In this document: in pieces, positions 1-9,178 of the stretch | How positions within the stretch are numbered: position 1 is the first letter of the stretch | How the letters are laid out: every line of letters starts with the position of its first letter | From: Aeromonas dhakensis | GTDB lineage: Bacteria > Pseudomonadota > Gammaproteobacteria > Enterobacterales > Aeromonadaceae | NCBI RefSeq assembly: GCF_000820305.1 | Contig: NZ_CDBH01000061.1 | Location: 6,797-70,796 of the forward strand | DNA length: 64,000 nucleotides | Reading direction: 5' to 3' | The notes under the pieces: generated by a model | Told to the model about the DNA's origin: nothing | Database searches by the model: none | Seen by the model: only the letters and a program-made list of their open reading frames with translations | Translations under genes and position numbers: made by a program

Positions 1-172
1 CCGCCGCCAGCAGCAGGCCGCGCTTGTTGCCAAACGCCGCGTAGAGGCTGCCCGGATGCAACCCGGTCGCCGCCACCAGCTCCTGCATGGTGGTCTTGGC
101 GTAACCCTTGGCCCGAAATGCCTCCATGGCATTTCGCAAGACGTCGTCCCGGTTGAACTCGGCGCTGCGCAT
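1..172 (-). CDS. TetR/AcrR-family regulator, NemR-like (C-terminus outside window)
   Basis: Only the first 57 codons lie in the window, reading leftward from the ATG at 172. They begin MRSAEFNRDDVLRNAMEAFR and form a TetR-type N-terminal helix-turn-helix, with the recognition helix around TTMQELVAATGLHPGSLYAA. The gene is divergent from an Old Yellow Enzyme reductase, the arrangement of the nemR-nemA electrophile-response pair. Two near-identical palindromes in the 188-bp gap are likely its operators. Family assignment is firm; the NemR-like role is inferred from the neighbour. The effector-binding domain cannot be seen. Confidence 0.8.
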   Translation of the reverse strand, partial: MRSAEFNRDDVLRNAMEAFRAKGYAKTTMQELVAATGLHPGSLYAAFGNKRGLLLAA

Positions 173-272
173 GGTTTCTCCGTTGAAAAAGCGGATTCAC
201 CGACCAGGGGCCGGCGAGGGGAAATAAGAGGGCGGCAAGTTTACCCCAGCGGACCGGCAACACCAACCCATG

Positions 273-288
273 TTGAATGCTCGTTCAA
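273..288. promoter_or_regulatory. Operator 1, 16-bp near-palindrome
   Basis: The sequence is TTGAATGCTCGTTCAA, with TTGAA/TTCAA outer arms around a near-symmetric core. A second copy lies 46 bp downstream. The position between the divergent TetR gene and the ene-reductase makes it the likely binding site of that regulator (inference). Confidence 0.7.
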
Positions 289-317
289 AAAAGACTTGCA
301 CACAAAACAAAAAACGT

Positions 318-335
318 CTTGAATGCACGTTCAAG
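318..335. promoter_or_regulatory. Operator 2, 18-bp near-palindrome
   Basis: The sequence is CTTGAATGCACGTTCAAG. Its central 16 bases differ from operator 1 by one base. It ends 25 bp before the reductase start codon, a position where bound repressor would block transcription of the reductase. Confidence 0.7.
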
Positions 336-360
336 AATCACTCCCTCAGGACAGACGATC

Positions 361-1398
361 ATGAATACCCTGTTTCAGCCCTATCGCCTCAACGACACCC
401 TCACCCTCGCCAACCGTTTCATGATGGCTCCCCTCACCCGCTGCATGGCAGGCCCGGGCCTGGTGCCCACCGAGCAGATGGCCGCCTATTACGCGCGCCG
501 CGCCGACATCGGCCTCATCATCTCCGAAGCCACCATCATCCGGCCGGACGGTCAGGGCTACCCCAATACCCCGGGGATCTACAGCGCCGAGCAGATCGCC
601 GGCTGGAAAAAAGTGACCGGCGCCGTGCATGCCAACGGCGGCAAGATCTTCGCCCAGCTGTGGCACGTGGGTCGTCTCTCCCACCCCTTCTTCCACCACG
701 CCGAAGTGCTGGCCCCCTCCGCCGTCGCCCATGAGGGCACGGTGCCGCGCATGCGCGAGCTGGTCTATCAGGTGCCACGTGCCCTGACCGAGAGCGAAAT
801 CGCCCAGCTGGTCGAGGATTACGCCCAGGCCGCCGCCAACGCCATCGAAGCGGGCTTTGACGGGGTGGAGATCCACGGTGCCAACGGCTACCTCATCGAT
901 CAGTTCCTGCACCACGCCAGCAACCTGCGCACCGACAACTACGGCGGCAGCCCGGAGAACATGAGCCGCTTCGCGCTGGAAGTGGTGGATGCCATCAATG
1001 CCCGCATCGGCGGGGATCGGGTGGGCCTGCGCCTCTCCCCCGGCGCCTATGTGCACCTGGAAGGGGATGCCCGGGATCGCGCCGTGTTCGACCACCTGCT
1101 GACCGAGCTGAACCAGCGCAACCTGGCCTATGTGCACCTCGGCATCTTCGATGACAGCCTCACCTTCGACTACCTGGACGGCCGCGCCTCCGACTACCTG
1201 CGCGCCCGCTACGACGGCCATCTGGTGGGGGTGGGCAACTACAGCGCCGAGACCGCAGCCGAAGCCATCAAGGCCGACCGCTTCGACCTGGTCGCCATCG
1301 GTCGCCCGCTCATCGCCAACCCGGACTACCTCGCCAAAGTGAAGCAGGGCGACGCCCTGGTTCCCTATGCCGACACCATGCTGGCCGAGCTGGTCTAA
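361..1398 (+). CDS. nemA: Old Yellow Enzyme-type alkene reductase, NemA-like
   Basis: A 345-residue FMN- and NAD(P)H-dependent ene-reductase of the Old Yellow Enzyme family, which reduces activated alkenes and N-ethylmaleimide-like electrophiles. The N-terminus (LFQPYRLNDTLTLANRFMMA) and the HGANGYL motif, containing the His/Asn substrate pair, fit a full-length cytosolic TIM barrel. I chose the ATG at 361; an earlier in-frame start would lie across both operator palindromes. The gene is divergent from a TetR regulator and probably repressed by it. A strong hairpin follows at 1463. The NemA label rests on family and context, so other OYE substrates are possible. Confidence 0.85.
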   Translation: MNTLFQPYRLNDTLTLANRFMMAPLTRCMAGPGLVPTEQMAAYYARRADIGLIISEATIIRPDGQGYPNTPGIYSAEQIAGWKKVTGAVHANGGKIFAQLWHVGRLSHPFFHHAEVLAPSAVAHEGTVPRMRELVYQVPRALTESEIAQLVEDYAQAAANAIEAGFDGVEIHGANGYLIDQFLHHASNLRTDNYGGSPENMSRFALEVVDAINARIGGDRVGLRLSPGAYVHLEGDARDRAVFDHLLTELNQRNLAYVHLGIFDDSLTFDYLDGRASDYLRARYDGHLVGVGNYSAETAAEAIKADRFDLVAIGRPLIANPDYLAKVKQGDALVPYADTMLAELV

Positions 1399-1462
1399 CG
1401 CTCGCCGGCACCTTGCCTGACCAAGGATGGGATCCGCGCCCTCGCGCGGGTTTCCAATGTTT

Positions 1463-1485
1463 GGGCCCCTCTCGGGCCCTTTTTT
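1463..1485 (+). terminator. Rho-independent terminator of the ene-reductase gene
   Basis: GGGCCC arms at 1463-1468 and 1474-1479 enclose CTCTC and are followed by six T residues. Confidence 0.8.
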
Positions 1486-1538
1486 GTGTCCGCTCGTCAT
1501 GCCCGCCGGTTTCGTGATCCTTGGCTGACCCAATAAAA

Positions 1539-1587
1539 AGTTGCTAGTAACAACTAGTTGGCTATATTGGTTGTTGATGACAACCAA
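1539..1587. promoter_or_regulatory. Cluster of inverted repeats upstream of a MarR fusion gene
   Basis: Three symmetric elements lie in under 50 bp: AGTTG/CAACT arms (1539-1543, 1551-1555), the palindrome CAACTAGTTG (1551-1560), and TTGGTTGT/ACAACCAA arms separated by TGATG (1567-1587). The last ends 15 bp before the start codon. Such dense symmetry directly upstream of a MarR-domain gene suggests autoregulatory operators (inference). Confidence 0.6.
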
Positions 1588-1602
1588 ATAGGAAGCCCTG
1601 AT

Positions 1603-2526
1603 ATGGATCCCCGCCCCCTGCGCGCCCTGTCGCGCGATCTGGTACGCGAACTCGGCATGCTCTCCCAGCAGTGCGGCGAACTGGCGCTCAGCCCGCTCGA
1701 AGCCCATCTGCTGATCGAGCTGGAGAGCGGCCCCGCCACCAACCAGCAACTGGCGGAGCGCCTGCGCATCGACAAGTCAAACGCCAGCCGCCCGCTGGCC
1801 CGCCTGGCCGAGCGCGAGCTCATCAGCTGGCATCCCCATCCGTCCGATGGTCGCAGCAAGGAGGCGCGCCTCACCATCGCCGGCCAGGCTCAGCTGCTGG
1901 ATCTGCATCAGGAGATGGACAGCGCCATGGAGGAGACCCTGGCCCAGCTCACCCTCGCCGAGCGCGAGCAGCTGTGGGAAGGCCTGCGCCTCTATCGCAG
2001 CGCCCTCTCCCGTGCCCGTCGCCAGCAGGGCTATCGCATTCGCCCCATCACCCAGGCCGATAACCCTGCCATCGCTGCCGTGGTGCGCGCCGTCTCCGCC
2101 GAATACGGCCTCACCGCCGACAAGGGCTACGGCGTAGCGGATCCCAATCTCGACTTTCTCCATGAAACCTACCTGAGTGAGCGCAGCCGCTACTGGGTGA
2201 TCGAGGGACCCGATGGCTCCATTCTGGGCGGCGGCGGCATAGCGCCGCTGGCGGGGGAAGAGGGGCAAGTCTGCGAGCTGCAGAAGATGTACTTCATGCC
2301 CTCCCTGCGCGGGCTGGGACTGGGGCGACGGCTGGTGCTGCAGGCGCTGGACGAGGCGCGCGCGCTCGGCTATCAGCGCTGCTACCTGGAGACCACCGCC
2401 GTGCTGCGCGAGGCCACCGCACTCTACGAGTCCCTGGGCTTCGAGCACCTGCCGGGGCCGCTCGGCAGCACGGGCCACGATGCCTGCGAGATCTGCATGG
2501 TGCTGGCGCTCATGCCAACAGAGTAA
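1603..2526 (+). CDS. MarR-domain / GNAT acetyltransferase fusion regulator
   Basis: A 307-residue protein with two domains. Residues about 1-145 form a MarR-type winged helix ([20 protein letters not shown] recognition region, then a basic wing). Residues about 150-305 form a GNAT acetyltransferase with the acetyl-CoA loop RGLGLGRRL and the YESLGF motif. This fusion is known in bacteria, but its small-molecule substrate is usually unknown. The ATG at 1603 has AGGAAG upstream. A TTG start at 1558 would put the operator repeats inside the coding sequence and is rejected. A GC hairpin follows the gene. Probably autoregulated. Confidence 0.85.
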   Translation: MDPRPLRALSRDLVRELGMLSQQCGELALSPLEAHLLIELESGPATNQQLAERLRIDKSNASRPLARLAERELISWHPHPSDGRSKEARLTIAGQAQLLDLHQEMDSAMEETLAQLTLAEREQLWEGLRLYRSALSRARRQQGYRIRPITQADNPAIAAVVRAVSAEYGLTADKGYGVADPNLDFLHETYLSERSRYWVIEGPDGSILGGGGIAPLAGEEGQVCELQKMYFMPSLRGLGLGRRLVLQALDEARALGYQRCYLETTAVLREATALYESLGFEHLPGPLGSTGHDACEICMVLALMPTE

Positions 2527-2540
2527 ATGTGAGTTCCTGT

Positions 2541-2580
2541 CCCCCCTCATCCCAACCCTTCTCTCTCAAGGGGAGAAGGG
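2541..2580. repeat. GC-rich repeat-like hairpin downstream of the MarR-GNAT gene
   Basis: A run beginning CCCCCTCATCCCAACCCTTC leads into arms CCCTTCTC (2556-2563) and GAGAAGGG (2573-2580). The phrase resembles short dispersed intergenic repeats of gammaproteobacteria. No T tract follows, so it is not a typical intrinsic terminator. No second copy was seen in this window. Confidence 0.45.
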
Positions 2581-2620
2581 TGTCAGCAATAACTAATGGT
2601 GGATGGGCCCTCTATCTCAC

Positions 2621-3064
2621 TTAAACCCGTTGGGTGTAGTGATCAAAAGCGATGACCTTTTGATATCCCTCTGATTCGTACAGCGATTTTGCTGGGTGAT
2701 TGGAGATGGATGTTGCCAGTTTTACGGTTAATGCGTCTGTCTCTTTGGCAAAGCTGGCTACTCGTTTTAACAGAGCTCTTGCCACCCCCTGCTGGCGAGC
2801 TGACTCGGCGACAAAGAGATCGTTGAGATACCACATCCGCTTCATGGCAACGGATGAAAAGGCAGGGTAGAGCTGGACAAATCCCATGGCTTCCCCCATC
2901 TCATTGCGAGCAAGAAAGATCACTGAATCTGCGTTGGCGAGGCGCTCAGCAATAAACCCGGCTGCGGCACCATGATCCGGTTCCTGCCCATAAAATTGAC
3001 GTTAGGCATCAAATAGATAGCTAGTTTCTTCAAGATCGGCCGGGGTAGTCTGGAAAATGTACAT
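2621..3064 (-). pseudogene. GNAT acetyltransferase interrupted by a nonsense codon
   Basis: Reading leftward from the ATG at 3064, the frame begins MYIFQTTPADLEETSYLFDA. It meets TAA at codon 21 (3002-3004) and then continues in the same frame with RQFYGQEPDHGAAAGFIAER and a complete GNAT core (LFVAESARQQGVARALLKRV, LYESEGYQKV). In related acetyltransferases this position is normally Tyr (FDAYRQFY), so a single base change of TAT or TAC to TAA explains the break. Either the gene is inactive or a shorter protein starts downstream. The reading frame after the stop is otherwise intact, which suggests a recent mutation or a sequencing error. Confidence 0.75.
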
Positions 3065-3154
3065 GCAATGTCCTTATTGCTGTTCATGCTGGAATCTTCG
3101 TGGCGAAGAGGAACCGTATATTGGCACCATATGGGAAACAACTGACTATTGGGG

Positions 3155-3493
3155 TCAGGAAGGAAAGTAGAACCATGCCGTTTTGATAAGGCCGGCCTCC
3201 ACTTCGAACACCGCCATGCTTTCGATGGGGTCGGGGGAGAGGCCATAAATCAACTCGTGATCGAACACCTTGTTGCCGATGACGGTCCGCGACAGCAGCT
3301 CGGCACGCAGGGCCGGGTTGTTGAAACGATGCTCGGCATAGAAGGCGCTGAGCGCCTCCTTGCCCACTGTGCTCGGGCTCTCCGTCGGCATCCGGTATCC
3401 CTTGAACGCATCGGAGAAGCAGGCCAGGAAGGCTTCGAGATCGTGGGCGTTGTAAGCGTTAAATTGTGCCTCGACGGGCAGTTCGACCGACAT
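3155..3493 (-). CDS. NTF2-like / SnoaL-like small protein
   Basis: A 112-residue protein starting MSVELPVEAQFNAYNAHDLE. It has the usual opening of the NTF2-like/SnoaL fold, a long first helix followed by FLACFSDAFKGYRMP. No signal peptide or catalytic signature could be assigned. A short hairpin (GCCCCCT/AGGGGGC, 3519-3536) lies just upstream in its leader. Members of this fold include isomerases and small-molecule binding proteins; the function here is unknown. Confidence 0.7.
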   Translation of the reverse strand: MSVELPVEAQFNAYNAHDLEAFLACFSDAFKGYRMPTESPSTVGKEALSAFYAEHRFNNPALRAELLSRTVIGNKVFDHELIYGLSPDPIESMAVFEVEAGLIKTAWFYFPS

Positions 3494-3601
3494 GCATCAC
3501 TCCCTGAATCATGTGTGAGCCCCCTTTATAGGGGGCATTGCTCCCCTTGTCGACCGGTGACGGCGGCGCTCCCCCCATCCGCGCCCTGTTCGCCATCCAA
3601 A

Positions 3602-3634
3602 AAGAGACCCCGCCGAAGCGGGGTCTCTTTTTAT
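3602..3634. terminator. Bidirectional terminator downstream of prfC
   Basis: Arms AAGAGACCCCGC and GCGGGGTCTCTT surround a CGAA loop, with A runs on the left and T runs on the right. It works on both strands and ends prfC transcription, which reads leftward. Confidence 0.85.
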
Positions 3635-3660
3635 CCTGTCTGCCTGTCGGCAAGCCCTTG

Positions 3661-5247
3661 TCAGTGCTCGCGGGTCTGGCGGAACTGGACGTCAGGGTGA
3701 CGCTCCTGGGCCAGGCGCAGGTTGACCATGGTCGGCGCGATGTAGGTGAGGTTGTCACCGCCATCGAGGGCTAGGTTGACCTCGTTCTTGCGCTTGAACT
3801 CCTCGAACTTCTTGACGTCGGTCCCTTCCACCCAGCGGGCAGTGGCGACGTTGACCGCCTCGTAGATGGCCTCGACGTTGTACTCGCTCTTCAGGCGCGA
3901 GACCACTACGTCGAACTGCAGCACACCGACCGCACCGACGATGAGATCGTTGCTGATGAGCGGACGGAACACCTGCACCGCCCCCTCTTCGGAGAGCTGC
4001 ACCAGCCCCTTGAGCAGCTGCTTCTGCTTGAGCGGGTCGCGCAGGCGGATGCGGCGGAACAGTTCCGGCGCGAAGTTCGGGATGCCGGTGAACTTCAGAT
4101 CCTCACCCTGGGTGAAGGTGTCGCCGATCTGGATGGTGCCGTGGTTGTGCAGACCGATGATGTCGCCGGCGAAGGCGTCTTCCGCCTGCTCCCGGTCACC
4201 GGCCATGAAGGTCACGGCATCGGAGATGTTCACGTCCTTGCCGATGCGCACGTGGCGCATCTTCATGCCCTTGGAATAGGTGCCGGAGACGATGCGCATA
4301 AAGGCGATACGGTCGCGGTGCTTCGGATCCATGTTTGCCTGGATCTTGAACACGAAGCCGGAGAACTTCTCCTCGGTCGCCACCACTTCGCGGCTCTCGG
4401 CCTTGCGCGGCATGGGGGCCGGCGCCCAGTCGGTCAGACCGTCCAGCATGTGGTCGACACCGAAGTTGCCGAGTGCGGTACCGAAGAAGACCGGGGTCAT
4501 CTCACCGGCGATGAAGGCGTCGTGATCGAACTCGGGGGAGGCGCCCTGCACCAACTCCAGTTCACCACGCAGCTGGGCCGCCAGATCGTCGCCGATGGCC
4601 GCGTCCAGCTCGGGGTTGTTCAGCCCCTTGACCACCCGCTTCTCCTGGATGGTGTGGCCCTGACCGCTCTGATACAGATAGGTCTCGTCCTTGTAGAGGT
4701 GATAGACACCCTTGAAGGATTTGCCGCAACCGATGGGCCAGGTGATGGGGGCGCACATGATGTTGAGCTCGCGCTCCACCTCGTCCATGACCTCCATGGG
4801 ATCGCGCACTTCGCGGTCCAGCTTGTTCATGAAGGTGAGGATGGGGGTGTCGCGCAGCCGGGTCACTTCCATCAGCTTGCGGGTCCGGTCTTCAACACCC
4901 TTGGCGGCGTCGATGACCATCAGGCAACAGTCGACCGCCGTCAGGGTACGGTAGGTATCTTCGGAGAAGTCCTCGTGACCCGGGGTATCGAGCAGGTTGA
5001 CCAGGCAGTCGGCGTAGGGGAACTGCATCACCGAGGTGGTGATGGAGATACCACGCTGCTTCTCCATCTCCATCCAGTCGGATTTGGCGTGCTGGCCCGA
5101 GCCACGGCCCTTGACGGTACCGGCGCGCTGAATGGCCTGTCCGAACAACAGAACCTTTTCGGTGATGGTGGTTTTACCCGCATCCGGGTGCGAGATGATC
5201 GCAAAAGTGCGTCTCTTGGAGACTTCACTCAGAAATTCAGCTGACAT
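3661..5247 (-). CDS. prfC: Peptide chain release factor 3
   Basis: A 528-residue translational GTPase that recycles RF1 and RF2 from the ribosome after termination. It shows the P-loop HPDAGKTT (about residues 20-27), DTPGH (87-91) and NKLD (141-144). RF3-specific features include [20 protein letters not shown] around residues 48-67. The length is that of the family. It is a single gene with its own terminator at 3602. The start at 5247 gives the canonical N-terminus [20 protein letters not shown]. Confidence 0.97.
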   Translation of the reverse strand: MSAEFLSEVSKRRTFAIISHPDAGKTTITEKVLLFGQAIQRAGTVKGRGSGQHAKSDWMEMEKQRGISITTSVMQFPYADCLVNLLDTPGHEDFSEDTYRTLTAVDCCLMVIDAAKGVEDRTRKLMEVTRLRDTPILTFMNKLDREVRDPMEVMDEVERELNIMCAPITWPIGCGKSFKGVYHLYKDETYLYQSGQGHTIQEKRVVKGLNNPELDAAIGDDLAAQLRGELELVQGASPEFDHDAFIAGEMTPVFFGTALGNFGVDHMLDGLTDWAPAPMPRKAESREVVATEEKFSGFVFKIQANMDPKHRDRIAFMRIVSGTYSKGMKMRHVRIGKDVNISDAVTFMAGDREQAEDAFAGDIIGLHNHGTIQIGDTFTQGEDLKFTGIPNFAPELFRRIRLRDPLKQKQLLKGLVQLSEEGAVQVFRPLISNDLIVGAVGVLQFDVVVSRLKSEYNVEAIYEAVNVATARWVEGTDVKKFEEFKRKNEVNLALDGGDNLTYIAPTMVNLRLAQERHPDVQFRQTREH

Positions 5248-5491
5248 AATTCAACGTTCTTCTATTGGGCGGCGGCCTTGGCCACCGTGGGAATAATTCC
5301 GGGATGCCGCATTGACTCACGGTCCGGCATGGATACGCAACGGGCCACTCGGGCGGGCATCAGATCCGCCGGTGGAGAGAGGAAGAGGGTTGCGTTACAT
5401 GGGTCTTCTCACCTGAGCCAAAGCAAAATTGCGCGACATTATACCCGCGCGAGTGAAAAATACCCAGCCCGGCTTTGCAGGGTGGGGCACC

Positions 5492-7366
5492 CTATTCGGC
5501 CCGCATCACCTGGTTGCGGCCGGCCTGCTTGGCCCGGTACATGGCCTCGTCGGCCCGCTGCACCAACCCCCCCAGGCTCTCGTCGAGAGGACCCTGCTGG
5601 GCACAGCCGATGCTGACGTTGACAAAACGCCCCTCCGGCATCCCCTCGATACGCAGCTGGGAGACGCGATGACGGATCCGCTCCGCTACCTCCATCGCCT
5701 CGTCCAGACAGGTGTCGGGCAGCAGCACCAGAAACTCTTCGCCGCCGTTGCGCCCCACTCTGTCCAGCGAACGCAGCTGGGCGGCGATGCACTTGGCCAC
5801 GGCGGCCAGCACCAGATCCCCCACGTGGTGGCCCAGCTGGTCATTGACCAGCTTGAAGTGATCGATGTCCAGCAGCAGCACCGAGAAGGGCTTGCCCTGC
5901 TCGCGCGCCTGTCTGAACCAGTGCTGGCCCTTGTTCTGGATCTGGCGGCGGTTGTGCAGCCCGGTCAGATCGTCGGTCATGGCAAGCCGGCGCATCTGGC
6001 GGGAGCGATTGAACTGGTGCAGCGCCAGCATACCCATCACCAGCAACAACAGGGCCACCACCACGTACTGCCAGTGGCGCCGCTCCTGCAGCTGCTTGAG
6101 CTTGGCCTCCTGCAGCAGCTGCTTGGTCTTGAGGGCCTGGTTCTCCAGCTCCTTGCGGGCCAGGTCGAACTCGAAGCGCATCTGCAGCGAGCGCTGCTCC
6201 CTGAGCACCCGTTCCAGCGAGTGCTTGGTCTCGACAAACAGCTTGAGGTTGCTGAGGGCGGCGCTGATCTGCCCCTGCTGCTCCAGGATCCGCGCCCGCA
6301 CCTCGTAGACCCGCGCCAGGAAGCGCTGGTTCTTCTCCTTGACGAAGATGGGTTCGGCGTGGGCCAGATAGTAGAGCGCCTTGGTCGGGTTGCCCTGCGC
6401 CGCCTCCGCCATCCCCATCACCAGTTGCCAGTGACCCAGGGTCACGCTGTCGGAGCTCTCGCGCCCCTGCAAAATGGCGTCAGCCTGGCGCAACTTGCTC
6501 ACCGCCTCGGTCACCTTGCCCTGATTGAGCAGTATGGTGGCGATCTCGATCCGGACCCAGGCCAGCAGCCCCTCTTTCTGCTGAGAACGATAGAACTGCT
6601 CGGCCATCTTCATCAGCGGCAGCGCCCGGTCAGACTCCCCCATCTCGGAGTAGAGCAGCCCCTGCTGGGAGCGGATCCTCACCAGCGGCTCCTGGGCGCG
6701 CAGGGCGCTGTAGTCATGGGCCAGCTCTTCGAAATACCCCTCGGCCCGCTCATAGAGCCCCATCCGCCGATAGGCGTTGGCGATCTGGGCCAGCACCTCC
6801 CGCGCCTTGCCATCCAACCCCAGCGACTCGAAGCGCTTGTGCGCCTCGATGAGCTCCATCAGCCCCTCCGCCAGCTCCCCCTGATAGGCGTACATGTCGC
6901 CGCGCAAGCTGAGGATGTCCGCCTCCTGCACCCGATCGCCGAGCCGGCGGGCCAGCACCAGCGCCTGCTGGTAGTCCTCCTTGGCCTGCTCCATGTTGCC
7001 GAGCATCTGCTGATGAAAGGCGCGGCAGGCCAGCAGACCTGTCTCGGTGATCCTGTCCTTGCGGGCCCGGGCACCGGCCAGTTCCTGGTCGGCAAAGTTC
7101 ACCACGGCACGGTACTCGTCGTCCCACTCGGAAGGCATGGCCCAGCACTGCAGCCGCACGATGCGCCCCTGCACGTCGGGGGGATAGGCCTCCTTGCTCG
7201 CCACCAGGGCGGCGATGCGCAGCCGGAACATGCGATCGGGCTGGAACCCCTCCTCCAGCAGCTGCAACTCGCGGGAGAGCTGGGGCTCGGTCAGCGGCGC
7301 CCGGGCCGCCCAGGCGAGGGGCGTACACAATCCCGTCAACAGGATCAGGGTCATGATGCGTTTCAT
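5492..7366 (-). CDS. Periplasmic TPR-sensor diguanylate cyclase
   Basis: A 624-residue protein that should make cyclic di-GMP. It has a signal peptide (residues 1-20, ending LAWA), then a long helical region with tetratricopeptide-like repeats up to about residue 400. A coiled coil (KTKQLLQEAKLKQLQERR) follows, then one membrane segment (about YVVVALLLLVMGMLALHQF) and a C-terminal GGDEF domain with the intact motif GGEEF at about 541-545. RSLD lies five residues before it, matching the RxxD product-inhibition site. The sensor region would be periplasmic and the cyclase cytosolic. The signal sensed is unknown. Confidence 0.88.
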   Translation of the reverse strand: MKRIMTLILLTGLCTPLAWAARAPLTEPQLSRELQLLEEGFQPDRMFRLRIAALVASKEAYPPDVQGRIVRLQCWAMPSEWDDEYRAVVNFADQELAGARARKDRITETGLLACRAFHQQMLGNMEQAKEDYQQALVLARRLGDRVQEADILSLRGDMYAYQGELAEGLMELIEAHKRFESLGLDGKAREVLAQIANAYRRMGLYERAEGYFEELAHDYSALRAQEPLVRIRSQQGLLYSEMGESDRALPLMKMAEQFYRSQQKEGLLAWVRIEIATILLNQGKVTEAVSKLRQADAILQGRESSDSVTLGHWQLVMGMAEAAQGNPTKALYYLAHAEPIFVKEKNQRFLARVYEVRARILEQQGQISAALSNLKLFVETKHSLERVLREQRSLQMRFEFDLARKELENQALKTKQLLQEAKLKQLQERRHWQYVVVALLLLVMGMLALHQFNRSRQMRRLAMTDDLTGLHNRRQIQNKGQHWFRQAREQGKPFSVLLLDIDHFKLVNDQLGHHVGDLVLAAVAKCIAAQLRSLDRVGRNGGEEFLVLLPDTCLDEAMEVAERIRHRVSQLRIEGMPEGRFVNVSIGCAQQGPLDESLGGLVQRADEAMYRAKQAGRNQVMRAE

Positions 7367-7577
7367 GCCGGTTCGGTTTCCCCTCAGGTGGTGCTAGTAC
7401 ACGAATATGCTCACTCCCCCCATCATATCTCGCCTTGCAGCAACACACAGCAACCATGGAAAAAGAGAGGAGATAGGCCAGATCCGGCAGGCTCTCACGC
7501 AGACCGAACGCGCCCCTTTACAGATGGAAAATCAGCATCGACTATAGGCGCCATCCAACACAGGGAAGCGCAGGTTG

Positions 7578-8582
7578 ATGACATATCAGGAGCTGCAGGC
7601 GGCCTACGACAAGCTGCTGCAGGAGAACGAACGGCTCAGGCGGGTCGCCGACGATGCGCGGGAGAAGCTGGAAGCCGCCATGGACGGCACCGGCCTGTGC
7701 ATCTGGCAGAATCATGTGCCCACCGGCAAGCTCATCATCTTCAACCGGCGCTGGGGTTCCATGCTCGGCTATCAGCCCAAGGAGCTGTCGGCCCACTTCG
7801 ACGTCTGGCGCGAGCATCTGCATCCGGAAGACAGGGAGCGGGTGCTGCAGGCCTTCTTCGATCACCTGAGCGGCAAGAGCCCGTTTTATCAGGTGATGCA
7901 CCGGATGATCGCCAAGGACGGCAAGACCACCTGGGTGCTGGACCGGGGCCGGGTGGTGGAGCGGGACGCACAGGGCAACCCCGTTCGGGTGATGGGCACC
8001 CACATCGACATCACCCACGAGAAGGAGTACGAGCAGCAGCTGGCCCGGCTCGCCCACCGGGATCCCCTCACCGGCCTTGCCAACCGCACCGCCCTGCAAC
8101 GCAAGTTCAACCAGGGTTTCAAAGCCATCTGCTTCATCGATCTGGACGACTTCAAGCAGGTCAACGACAACCTGGGCCACCGCGCCGGTGACGAGCTGCT
8201 GATCGCCCTCACCCGTCGGCTGCGCGACTGTTGCGAGGAGGGGGTGAAGATAGGCCGGCTCGGCGGCGACGAATTCGTGCTGCTGCTACCCTGGGCCAGC
8301 GACGATCCCCGCACCAGCCAGCTGGCCAGCCAGTGCATCGACGCCATCGCCACCCCGTTCGAGCTGCCCAACGGCGACGCCTCGGTGGGCTTGAGCATGG
8401 GGATTGCGGCAATCCGGCCGCAGGATGATTTCAGCACGGCGCTGGCCCGGGCCGATCATGCCATGTACCGAGTCAAGCGCGGCGGCAAGCGGGGCTTTCA
8501 TGTCGCCCGGCCGAGTGGCCAGCCACTGCTGGATCAGGAGCAGGTCAACGAGCGCGGGCTCGGCCACCAGCCCCGCCCCTGA
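7578..8582 (+). CDS. PAS-GGDEF diguanylate cyclase
   Basis: A 334-residue cytosolic protein. A short coiled coil (YDKLLQENERLRRVADDARE) precedes a PAS/PAC domain (about 35-155, with WGSMLGYQPKEL and MGTHIDITHEKE). A GGDEF domain follows, with motif GGDEF at about 229-233. No RxxD inhibitory site is seen five residues before the motif. It is divergent from the periplasmic cyclase gene, so two cyclic-di-GMP synthases are side by side. The ATG at 7578 is preferred over the adjacent in-frame TTG at 7575. Confidence 0.87.
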   Translation: MTYQELQAAYDKLLQENERLRRVADDAREKLEAAMDGTGLCIWQNHVPTGKLIIFNRRWGSMLGYQPKELSAHFDVWREHLHPEDRERVLQAFFDHLSGKSPFYQVMHRMIAKDGKTTWVLDRGRVVERDAQGNPVRVMGTHIDITHEKEYEQQLARLAHRDPLTGLANRTALQRKFNQGFKAICFIDLDDFKQVNDNLGHRAGDELLIALTRRLRDCCEEGVKIGRLGGDEFVLLLPWASDDPRTSQLASQCIDAIATPFELPNGDASVGLSMGIAAIRPQDDFSTALARADHAMYRVKRGGKRGFHVARPSGQPLLDQEQVNERGLGHQPRP

Positions 8583-8588
8583 ACAGGG

Positions 8589-9041
8589 TCAGATGGGCAG
8601 CGGCCCCATCACCTTGACCGCCCGAATGGCGAAGTGGCTGCTGATGTCGTTGACCATGTCCTGGGACTGCAACCGCCGGATCCATTGCTCATAGGCGGGC
8701 AGGTCGGGTACCACCACCTCCAGCAGGTAGTCGTAGTTGCCGGAGACGGTGTGACAGCTGATCACCTCCGCCATGGCCGCCACCGCCTGCTCGAAGGCCT
8801 CCACCAGCGGCTCCCTGTGCTGACTGAGCCGCACGTTGACGAAGATGGTGATGCCAAGCCCGAGCATCTCCCGTGCCAGCACGGCACGATACCCCCGTAT
8901 ATGGCCCTCCCCCTCCAGCCGCTTCAGGCGCCGGGCACAGGGGGAGGCGGACAAGCCGACCTGCTCCGCCAGCTCCACGGTCGTGAGGCGCCCATCCTGT
9001 TGCAGCAAGCGCAGCAGATGTAAATCAATCCTGTCGAGCAT
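8589..9041 (-). CDS. Lrp/AsnC-family transcriptional regulator
   Basis: A 150-residue protein with an N-terminal winged helix (LTTVELAEQVGLSASPCARR) and a C-terminal RAM ligand-binding domain (VSGNYDYLLEVVVPDLPAYE). Members are amino-acid-responsive regulators. It is divergent from a DMT-family exporter starting at 9179, so control of amino-acid export by this protein is a reasonable inference. Confidence 0.88.
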   Translation of the reverse strand: MLDRIDLHLLRLLQQDGRLTTVELAEQVGLSASPCARRLKRLEGEGHIRGYRAVLAREMLGLGITIFVNVRLSQHREPLVEAFEQAVAAMAEVISCHTVSGNYDYLLEVVVPDLPAYEQWIRRLQSQDMVNDISSHFAIRAVKVMGPLPI

Positions 9042-9178
9042 CTTGGTGATATCCGGTAAAAATCCCTTTTGGATTGGCTGAAACTAGCAATTACCCCCGA
9101 ATATCTCAAACAGTTTGCCCTGCAACACCCTCCCCCCTGGCGGGATAATGAGCCGGGACACGCCATGGAGGGAGCCCG

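Noticed and set aside
277-360. Longer start for the ene-reductase
   Set aside because: It would place both operator palindromes inside the coding region, and the added residues are not conserved-looking.
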